A DNA stretch of 64,000 nucleotides from Bradyrhizobium sp. CCBAU 53351. GTDB taxonomy: Bacteria > Pseudomonadota > Alphaproteobacteria > Rhizobiales > Xanthobacteraceae. The notes beneath the pieces were generated by a model that was not told the DNA's origin, did not search any database, and saw nothing but the letters and a program-made list of their open reading frames with translations. A program made the translations under genes and the position numbers. The stretch covers positions 7,300,032 to 7,364,031 of the forward strand of contig NZ_CP030059.1 in assembly GCF_015291745.1 (NCBI RefSeq), written 5' to 3'. Of this stretch, positions 35,695-44,686 are shown piece by piece (the first letter of the stretch is position 1; each line of letters begins with the position of its first letter).

Positions 35695-36773
35695 TGATTC
35701 TTTCCGGCGATCCGCCGCGCAGCCGCGTCCTCACGCTCGTCCTCGTCGTCATCATCCTGGCACTGGCGGCGACGCCGTTCCTGTTTCCAGGCGCCAAGGC
35801 GCTGAACGTCGCGGCCAAGATCTGCGTCTTTGCCGCGCTGGTCGCCTCCTATGACCTGCTGCTCGGCTATACCGGCTCGGTGTCGTTCGCCCACACCATG
35901 TTCTACGGCATCGGTAGCTACGCGATCGCCATCGCGCTGTACGGGATGGGCCCGAACTGGGCCGCGGTCGCAACCGGAATCGTCGTCGGCCTGCCGCTCG
36001 CGGCCCTGCTCGCGCTTGCGATCGGCCTGTTCTCGCTGCGGGTCGCCGCGATCTTCTTTGCCATGATCACGCTCGCGGTCGCCTCCGCCTTCCAGGTGCT
36101 GGCCTCGCAACTGTCCTGGCTGACCGGCGGTGAGGACGGGCGCAGCTTCCAGCTGCCGGAGCTGCTGCGCCCCGGCACGGTACTGATCTCGAAAAACCTG
36201 TTCGGCTTCGAGATCAACGGCCGCATCCTGACCTTCTACCTGGTGTTCGCCGTCTCGGCGCTGATGATCCTCGCACTGCTGCGGGTGGTGAACTCGCCGT
36301 TCGGGCGCGTGTTGCAGGCCATCCGCGAGAACCGTTTCCGCGCCGAGGCGCTCGGCTTCCGCACCGTGTTCCACCTGACCTACGCCAACTGCCTCGCCGC
36401 GCTGGTCGCCGCCAGCGCCGGCATCCTGAACGCGCTGTGGCTGCGCTATGCCGGCCCCGATACCTCGCTGAGCTTCTCGATCATGCTGGACATCCTGCTG
36501 ATGGTGGTGATCGGCGGCATGGGCACGATCTACGGCGCGATCATCGGTGCCACCATCTTCATCCTCGCCCAGAACTATCTGCAGTCACTGATGGGCGCCG
36601 CCTCAACGGCAGCATCCGAAGCCGGCCTGCCGCTGCTGCCCGGGCTGCTGCATCCCGACCGCTGGCTGCTCTGGCTGGGGCTGCTGTTCATCGCCAGCGT
36701 CTACTTCTTTCCGACCGGCGTGGTCGGACGGCTGCGCAATCCCGCCGGCGACAAGAGCGGCGGCGCGCATTAA
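35691..36773 (+). CDS. Branched-chain amino acid ABC permease, LivM-type
   Basis: 360-aa second permease, starting at ATG 35691 which overlaps the LivH-type stop (ATGA); a second ATG follows at once. Hallmarks are LLLGYTGSVSFAHTMFYGIG, GRVLQAIRENRFRAEALGFR and MLDILLMVVIGGMGTIYGAIIG. Last gene of the five-gene transporter. The next gene is 175 bases on and belongs to c-di-GMP signalling, so it is probably a separate unit. Confidence 0.92.
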   Translation: MMILSGDPPRSRVLTLVLVVIILALAATPFLFPGAKALNVAAKICVFAALVASYDLLLGYTGSVSFAHTMFYGIGSYAIAIALYGMGPNWAAVATGIVVGLPLAALLALAIGLFSLRVAAIFFAMITLAVASAFQVLASQLSWLTGGEDGRSFQLPELLRPGTVLISKNLFGFEINGRILTFYLVFAVSALMILALLRVVNSPFGRVLQAIRENRFRAEALGFRTVFHLTYANCLAALVAASAGILNALWLRYAGPDTSLSFSIMLDILLMVVIGGMGTIYGAIIGATIFILAQNYLQSLMGAASTAASEAGLPLLPGLLHPDRWLLWLGLLFIASVYFFPTGVVGRLRNPAGDKSGGAH

Positions 36774-36877
36774 GCCGCCGTTAATGATGCAGCGCGGCGA
36801 TTGCCGCGCACAGGGCACAACCGTCACGCGATTCCCGCTCCGCTGCATACGGACGCGATTGCGCAACTCGATTAATG

Positions 36878-36900
36878 CTTAGGTAACTGGCTTTCCTAAG
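36878..36900. promoter_or_regulatory. CTTAGG...CCTAAG inverted repeat
   Basis: Perfect 6-bp arms separated by 11 bases, about 50 bases upstream of the GGDEF-EAL start and following an AT-richer patch. Position suits an operator or promoter element; no regulator is implied by neighbours. Confidence 0.3.
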
Positions 36901-36948
36901 GTTTAGGCCATTTGTGCGGTGTATTCGTGTTCCTCCAGGGAGGGGGGA

Positions 36949-39900
36949 ATGCGCCAGGTCTTTTCCACGGTGGCAGCCGCAATGTCTCTAGCCGCAAGGA
37001 ACGGCTGGGAGGTCTTGGCGCGGCGTGGTCCCGTCCTGTGGTTGACCCTGTGCGGCGTGCTCCTGGTCGCGGGCATCTTCGCCGTGACCGCCATGGCCGT
37101 CGGCGAGTTTCGCGAGCGCACCCTGACCAATCGCGAGCGCGAGCTGGAAAACACGGTGCAGCTGATCGCGCGGCACTTTGATCAGCAATTCGAGGATTCC
37201 GACGTCGTCGCCGCCGATCTGATCGGGCAGATGAACCTGGTGGAGATGACCTCGCCGGCGATGTTCCGCGAGCGCATGTCCGGACCCGCGGCGAACCAGA
37301 TGCTGCGCAGCAAGATCAGCTCCGTGTCCTACCTCGGCGATATCGCGATCTACGATGTCGACGGCGAGCTGATCAACTGGTCGCGGGCCCAGCCCCTGCC
37401 CAAGATCAACGTTTCAACCCGGGCCTATTTCCAGACGTTCAAGACGAATCCGCGGTCCGAGCCGGTGCTGCTGGAATCCGTCCGCAGCTTCATCATCAAC
37501 AAATGGACCACGATCGTCGCTCGCCGGTTGAACGGCCCGGACGGCACCTTCCTCGGTGCGATGGTCCGCCGGATCGATCCGGATAGCTACCAGCACTATT
37601 TCGCATCGGTCGCGCTTGCCGAAGGCACCGCCATCTCGCTGTTCGATCGCGAAGGCAAATTGCTCGCACGCTATCCGCATCGCGAGGAGCTGATCGGGCG
37701 GAGCTTCAAGGACGCGCCGCTGATGCAGAAGGTGCTGGCCCAAGGCGGCCAGCAGACGCTCCGTGGCACGAGCCCCGTCGACGGCGAGGAGCGGCTCGGC
37801 TCGGCGGCATCGCTAACACACTTCCCGCTGGTCATCCTCGCCACCAACACGACGGCCGCGGCCCTGGCGGACTGGCGGCAGCAAACCAGTTTCATGGTCA
37901 CGACCGCTGCACTTTCGGCGGCCGTGATCGCGCTCATCCTCTATCTGATCATCCGGCTGATCAACCGGCAGAATCGCGAAGCGCAGGAACGCCTGGAAGC
38001 GGAGCGGCTGCGGCTCGACACCGCCTTGAACAACATGACCCAGGGGCTGATCCTGTATGACGCGGGCGGCACCATCGTCACCTGCAACCGCCGCTACGCC
38101 GACATGTTCGGCCTCTCTCACGACGTCATCAAGCCCGGCTGCCACATCCGCCAGGCGATGTATCATCGCAAGGAGTGCGGCGCGTTCGACGGCGACGTCG
38201 AGGAATTCTGTGCCGACGTCATGAGGGTCGTCGCCGAAGGCACGGTCTCCACACGCGTGCATCAGCTGGCCAACGGCCGCGCCTTCCAAGTCATCAACAC
38301 CCCGCTCGCGCAGGGCGGCTGGGTCGCCACGATCGAGGACATCACCGAGCGCCGCCATCTGGAGCAGGAGCGCGATCGCAACCACACCTTCCTGCGCGAG
38401 ATCATCGACCATATTCCGTCCCGGATCACCGTGAAGGACGCCCGGACGCGGCGCTACCTCCTGGCCAACCAGGTGGCCGAGGAACAGCTCGGCGAAACCA
38501 AGGAGACGATCGTCGGCAGGAGTGCGTTCGACATTTATCCGACGGACGCAGCCGAGATCATCACCCGGGACGACGACAGGGTGCTGCAGTCGCCGAACGG
38601 GCTGTTTCTGGACGAGCACGTCTGGAATACGCCGGCCGCCGGAGCGCGCTATATCACCTCGACCCGGATCGGCATCCGCGACAAGTCCGGCGAGCCGCGC
38701 TACATCATCAACGTCGTCGAGGACGTCACCGAGCGGCGGCGCGCCCACGAGAAGATCGCGCATATGGCGCATTACGATGCGCTGACCGATTTGCCGAACC
38801 GCACCCTGTTCCGCGAGCAGATCGAACGCGAGCTGGCGAACGTCGCCGGCGGCGGACAGTTCGCGCTGCTCTATATCGACGTCGACGAATTCAAGGGCAT
38901 CAACGATTCGCTCGGCCACCATGTCGGCGACGAGCTGTTGAAGGCGATTGCCGGCCGTCTGCGCGGCTGCCTCAAGCAGGGCGATCTGATCGCGCGGCTC
39001 GGCGGCGACGAATTCGCCGTGATCCAGACCGCCATCCAGTCCCCTGCCGACGTGCTGTCCTTCGTGACGCGCATCTATGAAGCCATCCGCCAGCCCTATC
39101 ATTGTCTCGGCCATCAGCTCTCCACGGACGCGAGCATCGGCATCGCGCTTGCGCCGCAGGACGGCACCGATCTCGACCAGCTCGTCAAGAATGCCGATCT
39201 CGCGATGTACGGCGCCAAGGGTGAAGGCCGCCGCACCCACCGCTTCTTCGAGCCGGCGATGGATGCGAGCGCCAAGGCGCGCCTGAGCATGGAGCAGGAT
39301 TTGCGCCAGGCCCTGGTGAACGGCGGCTTCGAGATCCACTACCAGCCGCTGGTCGACCTGCGCACCAACGAGGTCGCGGGCTGCGAGGCGCTGCTGCGCT
39401 GGCGGCATCCCGAGCGCGGCATGGTCTCGCCGGCGGAGTTCATTCCCGTCGCCGAGGACACCGGCCTGATCAACGAGCTCGGCGACTGGGTGCTGCGCAT
39501 GGCCTGCAACGAGGCCGCGACCTGGCCCGCGAATATACGTGTCGCGGTCAACGTGTCGCCGGTGCAGCTCAAATGCGACACGCTGGCGCTGCGGATCGCA
39601 GGCGCGCTCGCCGCCTCCGGCCTCGACCCGCGCCGCCTCGAGCTCGAGATCACCGAGGCCGTGCTGATCCGCGACGACGAGGCTGCGCTCTCGATCCTGC
39701 ACCAGCTCCGCTCGATCGGCGTGCGCATCGCGCTCGACGATTTCGGCACCGGCTATTCCTCGCTCAGCTATCTCAAGCGATTCCCGTTCGACAAGATCAA
39801 GATCGACCGCTGCTTCGTCGCCGACATCGCGGAGACGAGCGGTGCACCCGTGATCGTGCAGGCGGTGGTGAACATCGCCGCCGCCAGCAGCATGACCACG

Positions 39901-40071
39901 GTCGCCGAAGGGGTCGAGACCGAGGCGCAGCGCGAGCTGCTGCGCGCCCTCGGCTGCACGCAGATGCAGGGCTATCTGTTCAGCGCGCCGAAGCCGGCCG
40001 CCGAGGTGCGCAAGCTGTTCGGCCCGAGTGACGGCCTGCCCGCAGTCTTGCCGGTGGCGGCGGTGGCCTGA
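36949..40071 (+). CDS. Membrane Cache-PAS-PAS-GGDEF-EAL c-di-GMP protein
   Basis: 1040 aa from the ATG at 36949, chosen for its GGGAGGGGGG ribosome site; a GTG at 36919 is in frame. One membrane segment near residues 30-50 (LWLTLCGVLLVAGIFAVTAM), a periplasmic Cache-like domain (TRAYFQTFKTNPRSEPVLLES; MVRRIDPDSYQHYF), a second segment near 305-330, two PAS domains, then GGDEF (ARLGGDEFAVI) and EAL (GCEALLRWRHPE; DDFGTGYSSLSYLKRF). The I-site position reads KQGD, not RxxD, so the product-inhibition site is changed. It overlaps the next gene by the shared TGATG, implying coupled translation. Signal: a small periplasmic ligand. Confidence 0.9.
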   Translation: MRQVFSTVAAAMSLAARNGWEVLARRGPVLWLTLCGVLLVAGIFAVTAMAVGEFRERTLTNRERELENTVQLIARHFDQQFEDSDVVAADLIGQMNLVEMTSPAMFRERMSGPAANQMLRSKISSVSYLGDIAIYDVDGELINWSRAQPLPKINVSTRAYFQTFKTNPRSEPVLLESVRSFIINKWTTIVARRLNGPDGTFLGAMVRRIDPDSYQHYFASVALAEGTAISLFDREGKLLARYPHREELIGRSFKDAPLMQKVLAQGGQQTLRGTSPVDGEERLGSAASLTHFPLVILATNTTAAALADWRQQTSFMVTTAALSAAVIALILYLIIRLINRQNREAQERLEAERLRLDTALNNMTQGLILYDAGGTIVTCNRRYADMFGLSHDVIKPGCHIRQAMYHRKECGAFDGDVEEFCADVMRVVAEGTVSTRVHQLANGRAFQVINTPLAQGGWVATIEDITERRHLEQERDRNHTFLREIIDHIPSRITVKDARTRRYLLANQVAEEQLGETKETIVGRSAFDIYPTDAAEIITRDDDRVLQSPNGLFLDEHVWNTPAAGARYITSTRIGIRDKSGEPRYIINVVEDVTERRRAHEKIAHMAHYDALTDLPNRTLFREQIERELANVAGGGQFALLYIDVDEFKGINDSLGHHVGDELLKAIAGRLRGCLKQGDLIARLGGDEFAVIQTAIQSPADVLSFVTRIYEAIRQPYHCLGHQLSTDASIGIALAPQDGTDLDQLVKNADLAMYGAKGEGRRTHRFFEPAMDASAKARLSMEQDLRQALVNGGFEIHYQPLVDLRTNEVAGCEALLRWRHPERGMVSPAEFIPVAEDTGLINELGDWVLRMACNEAATWPANIRVAVNVSPVQLKCDTLALRIAGALAASGLDPRRLELEITEAVLIRDDEAALSILHQLRSIGVRIALDDFGTGYSSLSYLKRFPFDKIKIDRCFVADIAETSGAPVIVQAVVNIAAASSMTTVAEGVETEAQRELLRALGCTQMQGYLFSAPKPAAEVRKLFGPSDGLPAVLPVAAVA

Positions 40072-41165
40072 TGGCAAGACCCGTGAAGTCGCCAAGCAAG
40101 ACGCCAAGAAGGACTTCGGACAAGACCGTCTCGAACAAGACTGTCGACGTCGCGGATTCCTATGCCGTGCGGCTGATGCAGCATCTGGTGGTGCCGACTT
40201 TCGTGATCGATCCGAGGCGCCGCGTCGTGATCTGGAACAGGGCGTGCGAACGATTGACGGGCGTCACGGCCTCGGAGGTGATCGGCACCAGCAAGCACTG
40301 GCAGGCCTTCTACGAGACCCGGCGCCCCTGCCTGGCCGATCTCGTCGCACTCGACCGGCCGGAGCGGCTTCCAGAGTTCTATTCGGAATACGCCGCGCGC
40401 GGCCATAACGGGCTCGGCTTTTCCGCGGAGAACTGGTGCACGATGCCGAAGCTCGGCAACCAGCTCTATCTCGCCATCGACGCCGGCCCGATCCACGACG
40501 AGGCCGAACACCTGATCGCCGTGGTGGAGACGCTGCGCGACCTCACCGACCAGAAGCGCGCCGAGATGGCGCTGAAGGAGCTCGCCACCAAGGACGGGCT
40601 GACCGGGCTGTCGAACCGCCGCTCGTTCGACCAGATGCTGATGAGCGAATGGGCCCGCGCCCAACGCACGCAGAAGCCGCTGGCGCTGCTGTTCGTCGAC
40701 GTCGATCATTTCAAGCTGTTCAACGACCATCACGGCCACCAGAACGGCGATGAATGCCTGCGCGTGGTCGCCTCCGTCGTCAGCCGCCACGCCGTGCGCC
40801 CGCTCGATCTCGCCAGCCGCTACGGTGGCGAGGAGTTCGCGCTGATCCTGCCGGACATGGATTGCGACAGCGCCTGCGTCATCGCCGAGGAGATCCGCGG
40901 CGCCGTCATGGCCTTGCGGATCGCCCATGGCGCTGCGGGCGCGGGCGACCACGTCACCCTCAGCGTCGGCGTCGCCAGCCACATTCCCGGCGCGGTCGAC
41001 GGCAGCCCCGATCGGCTGCTGGGCGCGGCCGACGAGGCGCTCTACGTCGCCAAGCGGCTCGGCCGCAATCGCGTCATCTGCGCCGAACGGGTGCTGGCCG
41101 AGTTCGCAAGCCTGGGACGGCAGGACGCAGCTGTTCCGGGCCCCTTCCGGCGCAAATCGGCCTGA
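40071..41165 (+). CDS. PAS-GGDEF diguanylate cyclase
   Basis: 364-aa cytoplasmic protein. PAS at about residues 35-165 ([21 protein letters not shown]) and a GGDEF domain with the active form [14 protein letters not shown], preceded by RPLD, an RxxD inhibition site. So this is an active, feedback-inhibited cyclase by motif. Its ATG overlaps the stop of the upstream GGDEF-EAL gene, so the two are made together. The N terminus is rich in Lys and Thr. A tRNA gene follows 61 bases later. Confidence 0.92.
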   Translation: MARPVKSPSKTPRRTSDKTVSNKTVDVADSYAVRLMQHLVVPTFVIDPRRRVVIWNRACERLTGVTASEVIGTSKHWQAFYETRRPCLADLVALDRPERLPEFYSEYAARGHNGLGFSAENWCTMPKLGNQLYLAIDAGPIHDEAEHLIAVVETLRDLTDQKRAEMALKELATKDGLTGLSNRRSFDQMLMSEWARAQRTQKPLALLFVDVDHFKLFNDHHGHQNGDECLRVVASVVSRHAVRPLDLASRYGGEEFALILPDMDCDSACVIAEEIRGAVMALRIAHGAAGAGDHVTLSVGVASHIPGAVDGSPDRLLGAADEALYVAKRLGRNRVICAERVLAEFASLGRQDAAVPGPFRRKSA

Positions 41166-41187
41166 GACCCATTGCGGCGAGAAGCGG

Positions 41188-41215
41188 TTGCTCCCCTCTC
41201 GCCAATCGGCTAAAT
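41188..41215 (+). promoter_or_regulatory. Possible promoter of tRNA-Arg
   Basis: TTGCTC, 16 bases, CTAAAT, with the -10 ending 11 bases before the tRNA. Weak match on the -35. Confidence 0.3.
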
Positions 41216-41226
41216 GAACTTCGACT

Positions 41227-41303
41227 GCACCCGTAGCTCAGCTGGATAGAGCGTTGCCCTCCGAAGGCAAAGGTCACACGTTCGAATCGTGTCGGGTGCG
41301 CCA
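41227..41303 (+). tRNA. tRNA-Arg (CCG anticodon)
   Basis: 77 nt with encoded CCA. The acceptor stem GCACCCG/CGGGTGC, D arm AGCTCAGCTGGATAGAGC, anticodon stem TTGCC/GGCAA with loop CTCCGAA (anticodon CCG) and T arm ACACG-TTCGAAT-CGTGT all pair. It reads CGG codons. No integrase or att duplication is seen beside it. Confidence 0.97.
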
Positions 41304-41330
41304 GTCTTGCCGCCGTTTTCGCGCCGGCGC

Positions 41331-41540
41331 TCATGTCAGCATCGAAATGATCGACTGAATCTGGTCGCTGGCGGACGTCACCAGTCCGTCATACGACGTA
41401 TGACCGTGTGCGGCGGCCTTCAGGATGCATTCGGCGACGGCTGCTTTGAGGCCAAAGACCGATTGCTCGGCGGGTACGCTCGCCATCACGGTCTCGAGGG
41501 CCTGACGCATGGTTTGAACGAGCTCGGAGCTGTATTGCAT
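41331..41540 (-). CDS. Small conserved-looking protein, unknown function
   Basis: 69 aa ([20 protein letters not shown]...), preceded by a good GGAGGACAGCC ribosome site. Helical throughout with no Cys or membrane segment. It lies 27 bases downstream of the tRNA on the opposite strand. I do not recognise the family. Codon use resembles its neighbours and the frame is not a shadow of another gene, so it is probably real. Confidence 0.6.
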   Translation of the reverse strand: MQYSSELVQTMRQALETVMASVPAEQSVFGLKAAVAECILKAAAHGHTSYDGLVTSASDQIQSIISMLT

Positions 41541-41634
41541 TGGCTGTCCTCCGCCAGCTCATATTAGATCGCATGCCCGGCTCTGCCACTCACAAGCCTG
41601 CGATTCCTCTTTGATGAACGGCGAGCTGAACGCC

Positions 41635-42078
41635 TCAGTTCATCCGCCAGATCGCCGCATTGAGCACGCCGGCGAACGCGACCCAGGCTGCGTAGGGTAC
41701 GAACAATGCGGCGGCCAATCGGTCACGTGATATCTCAAGGCCGATATAGGTCACGATCGCGACGAACAGGCCGATGAGGATGACGAGCGCGGCGCCGATC
41801 TGGTGCATCGTGAACATGACTGGAGACCAGGCGAAGTTGAGCCCGAGCTGCACGGCCCAGACCAGCATCGCCTTTCCCTTTGGTTCGCTGCGGAAGGTCC
41901 GCCAGCCCGCGATTGCGATCATGACGTAAAGGATGGTCCAGGCCACCGGGAACGCCCAGTTCGGCGGAACGAAGCCCGGCTTGACGAGGCCGGCATACCA
42001 TTCTCCCGGGAGATTGGTTGCGCCGATCAGCCAGCCAAGGCCAACCACGCCCACCACGAAGACCAACAGCTGCAACAT
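41635..42078 (-). CDS. TspO/MBR family membrane protein
   Basis: 147-aa, five-segment membrane protein related to the mitochondrial peripheral benzodiazepine receptor, which binds tetrapyrroles. The ATG at 42078 gives MLQLLVFVVGVVGLGWLIGA; the longer frame upstream reads into the dinB start. Family blocks: WYAGLVKPGFVPPNWAFPVAW, MIAIAGWRTFR, QLGLNFAWSPVMF and VPYAAWVAFAGVLNAAIWRMN. In alphaproteobacteria such proteins link haem or porphyrin status to gene control. It is divergent from dinB with 42 bases between start codons. Confidence 0.9.
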   Translation of the reverse strand: MLQLLVFVVGVVGLGWLIGATNLPGEWYAGLVKPGFVPPNWAFPVAWTILYVMIAIAGWRTFRSEPKGKAMLVWAVQLGLNFAWSPVMFTMHQIGAALVILIGLFVAIVTYIGLEISRDRLAAALFVPYAAWVAFAGVLNAAIWRMN

Positions 42079-42120
42079 CCTCACCTCGCGCTTCCTATCG
42101 TGCGATTGTATCATCTTTCC

Positions 42121-43221
42121 ATGAGCGAATCCGACACGATGACCGGCGAGATCGCGCCGGTGCGCAAGATCATCCATATCGACATGGATGCATTCTATGC
42201 GTCGGTGGAGCAACGCGACAATCCGGAGCTGCGCGGAAAGCCCGTGGCGGTCGGAGGCTCGGCGGAGCGCGGCGTCGTCGCGGCCGCGAGCTATGAGGCC
42301 CGCAAGTTCGGCGTGCGCTCCGCCATGCCGTCGGTGACGGCGAAGCGGCAATGTCCCGATCTGATCTTCGTCCGGCCGCGCTTCGAGGTCTACAAGGCGG
42401 TCTCCAGGCAGATCCGCGACATCTTCGCCGAGCACACGCCTGTTATCGAACCGCTGTCACTCGACGAGGCCTATCTCGACGTGACGGAAAATCTGCAAGG
42501 CATCCCGCTGGCGCGCGACATCGCGCTGCGGATCCGCGAGAAGATCAAGGCAGAGACCGGCCTCAACGCGTCGGCCGGCATCTCCTACAACAAGTTCCTG
42601 GCAAAGCTCGCCTCCGACCATCGCAAGCCCAACGGCCAGTACGTGATCGCGCCGGAGATGGGACCGGCCTTCGTCGAAAACCTGCCCGTCGGCAAATTCC
42701 ACGGCATCGGGCCGGCGACGGCCGCGAAGATGAACGCGCTCGGCCTGTTCACCGGTCTCGACATCCGCAACCAGACGCTGGAATTCATGAACGCGAATTT
42801 CGGCAAGTCGGGCGCCTATTATTACTGGATCTCGCGCGGCGTCGACGAACGGCCGGTGCGGGCCAACCGGATTCGCAAATCCATCGGGGCGGAGAATACC
42901 TTCTCGATCGACCTTGCCGAATATGACGCGCTGGCCGCCGAGCTGAAACCGCTCGTCGACAAGGTCTGGCGCCATTGCGAGGCAACCGGAAATCGCGGCC
43001 GCACGGTGACCCTGAAGATCAAGTTCGCCGACTTCGAGATCATCACGCGCAGCAAATCCGCCGTCACCGCGGTGAGGGACCGGGACGATCTCGAGCGGTT
43101 GGCCTGCGGCCTGCTCGAGGCCGAGATGCCGCTGCGAAAGCGCGTCAGGCTGCTGGGCGTGTCGCTGTCGGCCCTGCAGGCCGAAGACGATGCGGAGCCG
43201 CAGCTGACATTGGGCATTTGA
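42121..43221 (+). CDS. dinB: DNA polymerase IV
   Basis: Y-family translesion polymerase, 366 aa from the ATG at 42121. Catalytic acidic residues are in IIHIDMDAFYASVEQRDNP and in EPLSLDEAYLDVTE. The remaining signature GISYNKFLAKLASDHRKPNG and the thumb/HhH region GKFHGIGPATAAKMNALG are intact. The little-finger domain ends KRVRLLGVSLSAL. The last residues (QLTLGI) fit a beta-clamp-binding peptide of the form QLxLxx. No convincing SOS box was seen in the 42-base gap to tspO. Confidence 0.95.
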   Translation: MSESDTMTGEIAPVRKIIHIDMDAFYASVEQRDNPELRGKPVAVGGSAERGVVAAASYEARKFGVRSAMPSVTAKRQCPDLIFVRPRFEVYKAVSRQIRDIFAEHTPVIEPLSLDEAYLDVTENLQGIPLARDIALRIREKIKAETGLNASAGISYNKFLAKLASDHRKPNGQYVIAPEMGPAFVENLPVGKFHGIGPATAAKMNALGLFTGLDIRNQTLEFMNANFGKSGAYYYWISRGVDERPVRANRIRKSIGAENTFSIDLAEYDALAAELKPLVDKVWRHCEATGNRGRTVTLKIKFADFEIITRSKSAVTAVRDRDDLERLACGLLEAEMPLRKRVRLLGVSLSALQAEDDAEPQLTLGI

Positions 43222-43317
43222 GGCTCCCCGACAGCGGCATGGCGCTCGCCAAGCGCGAGCGACGGTGGCGGGCCTTTTCAGACCCGACACCGATTGAAAG
43301 ACGACCGGGTCAGCCGC

Positions 43318-43611
43318 TCAATGCCGCATGTGCTCGAATACCACGATCACGCCGGTCGGCTCGGGCTCGTGCGCCATCAGGCGCGTCAGTTCGGAATCGC
43401 CCCAATCGGCGAGGCTGACAACTTCACCGCTCTGGCGGTCGGCACCGAGCGACGGCGTCGGCTCGAGGACCTTGAGGCCCGTCTCGTCGACGAAGAAGGT
43501 GTGTTCGCCGAACATGCTGTTGAGCTGCGGCATGGCGGGATGTTCGTCGGGCAGCACCTGAGCGCCGAGTTGGTTGACGGTCTGCTTCACCTGTTCGGAT
43601 GTGAGCTTCAT
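43318..43611 (-). CDS. Small hypothetical protein (97 aa)
   Basis: MKLTSEQVKQTVNQLGAQVL... from the ATG at 43611, chosen because GGAGCAGCTC precedes it. The protein has ALPQL-like and FGEHTFFVDETGLKVLEP blocks, is acidic and soluble, and ends FEHMRH. I recall similar small proteins annotated only as hypothetical in Bradyrhizobium. No function can be given. Confidence 0.65.
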   Translation of the reverse strand: MKLTSEQVKQTVNQLGAQVLPDEHPAMPQLNSMFGEHTFFVDETGLKVLEPTPSLGADRQSGEVVSLADWGDSELTRLMAHEPEPTGVIVVFEHMRH

Positions 43612-43877
43612 GAGCTGCTCCGTTTCTGTGTCCGGTTTCATTGGCCCGGGCGGGAGCGCGTGTTCCCTGCACTTTTCTCGCCTGGCTCAAACCCGAACAG
43701 GCGCTGCCGGTAAATGTTCCGGCGAAATGTATTTTGTGATCGCGCGTTGCATCCGCCGCGCTCGCGGCACGAGATCGCCACAAGATGCACACGATCTGAC
43801 CGCGCGCTGCGCTCATCGGCGGCTTCGACGATCCGGATGTCGCGATCCGCACGTGTTCGAGCTGGTGTTGCGATCTG

Positions 43878-44564
43878 CTATTCGCTGCGGTTCTCGCCGA
43901 CCGAGAGCGCGCAAATGCGCGACAGATGGGTGTAAGGCAGGCCGGTCTCCTCGGCCCAGGCATTGAACTGCGCCTGCACCTTGGCGAGATCGCCCTTCGA
44001 CTTGACCTCCTCGGCAATGTCGAGACCGGCATCGCGCAGGCAGGTGGCGACATCTCTCGACGTGACAAAGCCGTCCCAGCCGACGAAGCGCAGCAGCATC
44101 TGGCCGGTGTTGCCGCCGAGACGGCTGCCGCGCTTGGTCAGGAGATCGAGCAGGCCGATCTCGTTGGACGAAGGCCATTTCGCCAGAAACTTGCCGAAGC
44201 TGCCGTGCTCCTTCGCGATCTCCTGCACGAAAGCGGCGTTGTCGCGCACCGACATGATCTTGGCCCCGTTGCGCACGATGCGCGCATCGCGCAGAAGGCC
44301 TTCCCAATAGTCTTCCGGCTGGAAGCTGAGCTTGGCCGGCTGGAAATGCAGGAAGGCCTCTTCAAAGCCATCCCATTTCGAATCGATCACGCTCCAGGCG
44401 AAGCCGGCACAGAACACGCGCTTCGTCATCTCGGCCAGGATGCGATCGTCGCCGAGCTTGGCCAGACGCTTCAGGTCGGGCTTCGCCGGCATCAGCTTTT
44501 CCAGGGCCTTGGGGCCGCCCTTGCGTTTCTCGGCGCGGGCGCGAATGGTCTTGAAGGCGGGCAT
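43878..44564 (-). CDS. Tag-like DNA-3-methyladenine glycosylase I family, catalytic residues changed
   Basis: 228-aa protein related to 3-methyladenine DNA glycosylase I. The body aligns by eye with Tag: AGFAWSVIDSKWDGFEEAFLHFQP, LLRDARIVRNGAKIMSVRDNA, and FVGWDGFVTSRDVATCLRDAG. In E. coli Tag (from memory) Glu38 sits in LEGQQAGLSW; here the matching stretch is KRVFCAGFAW, with no Glu. The four zinc ligands of Tag are not obvious either. It may excise another lesion or be a diverged binder. Start ATG at 44564; GTG/ATG codons upstream give a few more residues. Transcribed alone. Confidence 0.75.
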   Translation of the reverse strand: MPAFKTIRARAEKRKGGPKALEKLMPAKPDLKRLAKLGDDRILAEMTKRVFCAGFAWSVIDSKWDGFEEAFLHFQPAKLSFQPEDYWEGLLRDARIVRNGAKIMSVRDNAAFVQEIAKEHGSFGKFLAKWPSSNEIGLLDLLTKRGSRLGGNTGQMLLRFVGWDGFVTSRDVATCLRDAGLDIAEEVKSKGDLAKVQAQFNAWAEETGLPYTHLSRICALSVGENRSE

Positions 44565-44686
44565 GCGGACACAGGCAATTGAGGGCACGCCACGGCATCA
44601 GAATTCGGCGATGCCGTCCAGTCCCGCGGATGGGCGGGGCTGGCGTTGAGCCGCTCGGTCTGCGCCGGCAGGCAAATCAGGCTCGG

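Noticed and set aside
37813..40107. Long minus-strand frame (764 aa) opposite the GGDEF-EAL gene
   Set aside because: It is rich in Arg, His, Glu and Asp with no recognisable domain, and lies against a gene with clear motifs; such shadows are expected in GC-rich coding DNA.
41227..41303. tRNA-Arg as an attachment site for an integrated element
   Set aside because: No integrase, no direct repeat of the tRNA 3' end, and normal genes on both sides.
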